NCBI GenBank assembly: GCA_964598355.1
Contig: CAZRBN010000067.1
Coordinates: 1 to 6,488 of the forward strand
DNA: 6,488 nucleotides
From: DASQJJ01 sp964598355
Lineage (GTDB): Bacteria; Patescibacteriota; Microgenomatia; Levybacterales; UBA12049
Direction of reading: 5' to 3'
Positions 5,785 through 6,488 of this stretch are shown one piece after another (position 1 is the first letter of the stretch; each line of letters begins with the position of its first letter). The position numbers and the translations under genes are program-made. Under the pieces are notes generated by a model. The model was not told the DNA's origin, did no database searches, and saw only the letters and a list, made by a program, of their open reading frames with translations.

Positions 5785-5787
5785 AGT

Positions 5788-6488
5788 ATGGACATTATTT
5801 TTCAGTTATTCCTCATTGCATTTTTCATCTTCCTGAATGGATTTTTTGTTATGTCTGAATTCTCTTTAGTTAGTGTACGGCGAACACGTATAGAGGAATT
5901 GGCAAGAAGAGGACATAGGGGAGCACAATTGGTTTTGCATGCATTGAATAATCTTTCTACCTACATTTCTTCAACACAATTTGGTATTACCCTTGCATCG
6001 CTTGCTCTTGGGTGGTTGGGTGAGCCTGCATTAGCTCACGTATTAGGGATGGTGCTTGAGCCCCACCTACCCCAACAGCTACTTTTCATTTCCTCTCATG
6101 CAATTGCGATTACTGTCGCATTTATTATCATTACTTTTTTGCAGATTATCTTTGGAGAATTAGCTCCTAAGACAACTGCGCTACAAAAGCCTGAAAGATT
6201 AGTATTTATTATTATTACCCCTTTGATGGTTTTTACTGCTATATGTAAGCCTTTTGTGTGGTTTTTAAGTATTACTGCAGGAGCATTGCTGAAATTAATA
6301 GGCATTTCTTCAGAATTCAAACACACTGTACATACTGAAGAGGAAATTAAATTAATTCTCTCCCAAAGTGCAAAGAGTGGAGAAATCGACCAGCAGGAAG
6401 TAGATATTATTTATCGGGTTTTTAAAATAGGAGATTTGCCAATAGCAACAATTATGGTGCCTAAAAAAGAGGTTGTTGCTTTCAGCTC
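5788..6488 (+). CDS. CNNM/CorC-family membrane protein (DUF21 + CBS), N-terminal part (3' end outside window)
   Basis: Membrane protein of the CNNM family (HlyC/CorC, former hemolysin-like group), whose characterised bacterial members take part in Mg2+ export or homeostasis. The first 233 codons are visible and the frame is open to the window end. TM1 is at 1-22, running into the hallmark NGFFVMSEFSLVSVRRTRIEELARRG (17-42). STQFGITLASLALGWLGEPA (62-81) is the second family hallmark. Further hydrophobic segments lie at about 103-124 and 137-170, around FGELAPKTTALQKPERL (122-138). The cytosolic part then begins: HTEEEIKLILSQSAKSGEIDQQEVDIIYRVFKIGDLPIATIMVPK (182-226), the linker into the first CBS domain. 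The ATG is supported by the family N-terminus and by the -10 ending 6 nt upstream. The second CBS and any C-terminal CorC_HlyC domain would lie beyond the window. The transported ion is assumed from the family. Confidence 0.93.
   Translation, partial: MDIIFQLFLIAFFIFLNGFFVMSEFSLVSVRRTRIEELARRGHRGAQLVLHALNNLSTYISSTQFGITLASLALGWLGEPALAHVLGMVLEPHLPQQLLFISSHAIAITVAFIIITFLQIIFGELAPKTTALQKPERLVFIIITPLMVFTAICKPFVWFLSITAGALLKLIGISSEFKHTVHTEEEIKLILSQSAKSGEIDQQEVDIIYRVFKIGDLPIATIMVPKKEVVAFS

Noticed and set aside
6096..6326. 76-aa open frame on the minus strand
   Set aside because: Antisense to the membrane domain of the CNNM gene, which has clear family motifs in the plus frame.

Overview
The window looks like part of a small-genome, AT-rich bacterium, most likely a member of the Candidate Phyla Radiation (Patescibacteria). 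The grounds are the style of RpoC, S12 and S7, the A-rich codon use (AGA, GGA, CAA, ATT), several very small genes of unknown family, and the AAAATT-rich spacer element. This placement is an inference from style; no rRNA gene is present to settle it. All eight visible stop codons are TAA or TAG and no conserved gene carries an in-frame TGA, so nothing suggests UGA recoding.

Layout: (1) 1-3020, plus strand, is housekeeping: the 3' two thirds or so of rpoC (RNA polymerase beta'), then rpsL (S12) and rpsG (S7). The rpoC-rpsL spacer is an imperfect palindrome with AAAATT repeats. The usual next str-operon genes, fusA and tuf, are not here. (2) 3021-3966 holds three small genes without recognised families: a 79-aa gene with its own consensus-like promoter and a strong intrinsic terminator, an 87-aa basic protein on the minus strand, and a charged 84-aa protein on the plus strand. 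The last has a strong promoter and a terminator-like hairpin in its leader. (3) 3979-5740, minus strand, is a two-gene unit of unrelated-looking alpha/beta-hydrolases, each with a visible Ser-Asp-His set. (4) From 5788, plus strand, comes the first 233 codons of a CNNM/CorC-type (DUF21 + CBS) membrane protein that runs off the window.

The main non-coding signal is a shared promoter geometry. Four separate genes, on both strands, have a -10 hexamer followed by exactly 6 nt and then the start codon, with no Shine-Dalgarno sequence. Three of these are extended -10 elements and one has a TTGACA -35 at 17 bp. Transcription would start on or next to the start codon, giving leaderless mRNAs. By contrast rpsG, inside the operon, has a clear AAAGGAG. 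The 47-bp divergent spacer between the hydrolase pair and the CNNM gene also holds a perfect 8-bp inverted repeat over the promoter elements, a candidate shared operator.

No tRNA, rRNA, CRISPR array, insertion sequence or attachment site was seen. No gene-free stretch exceeds about 105 bases.
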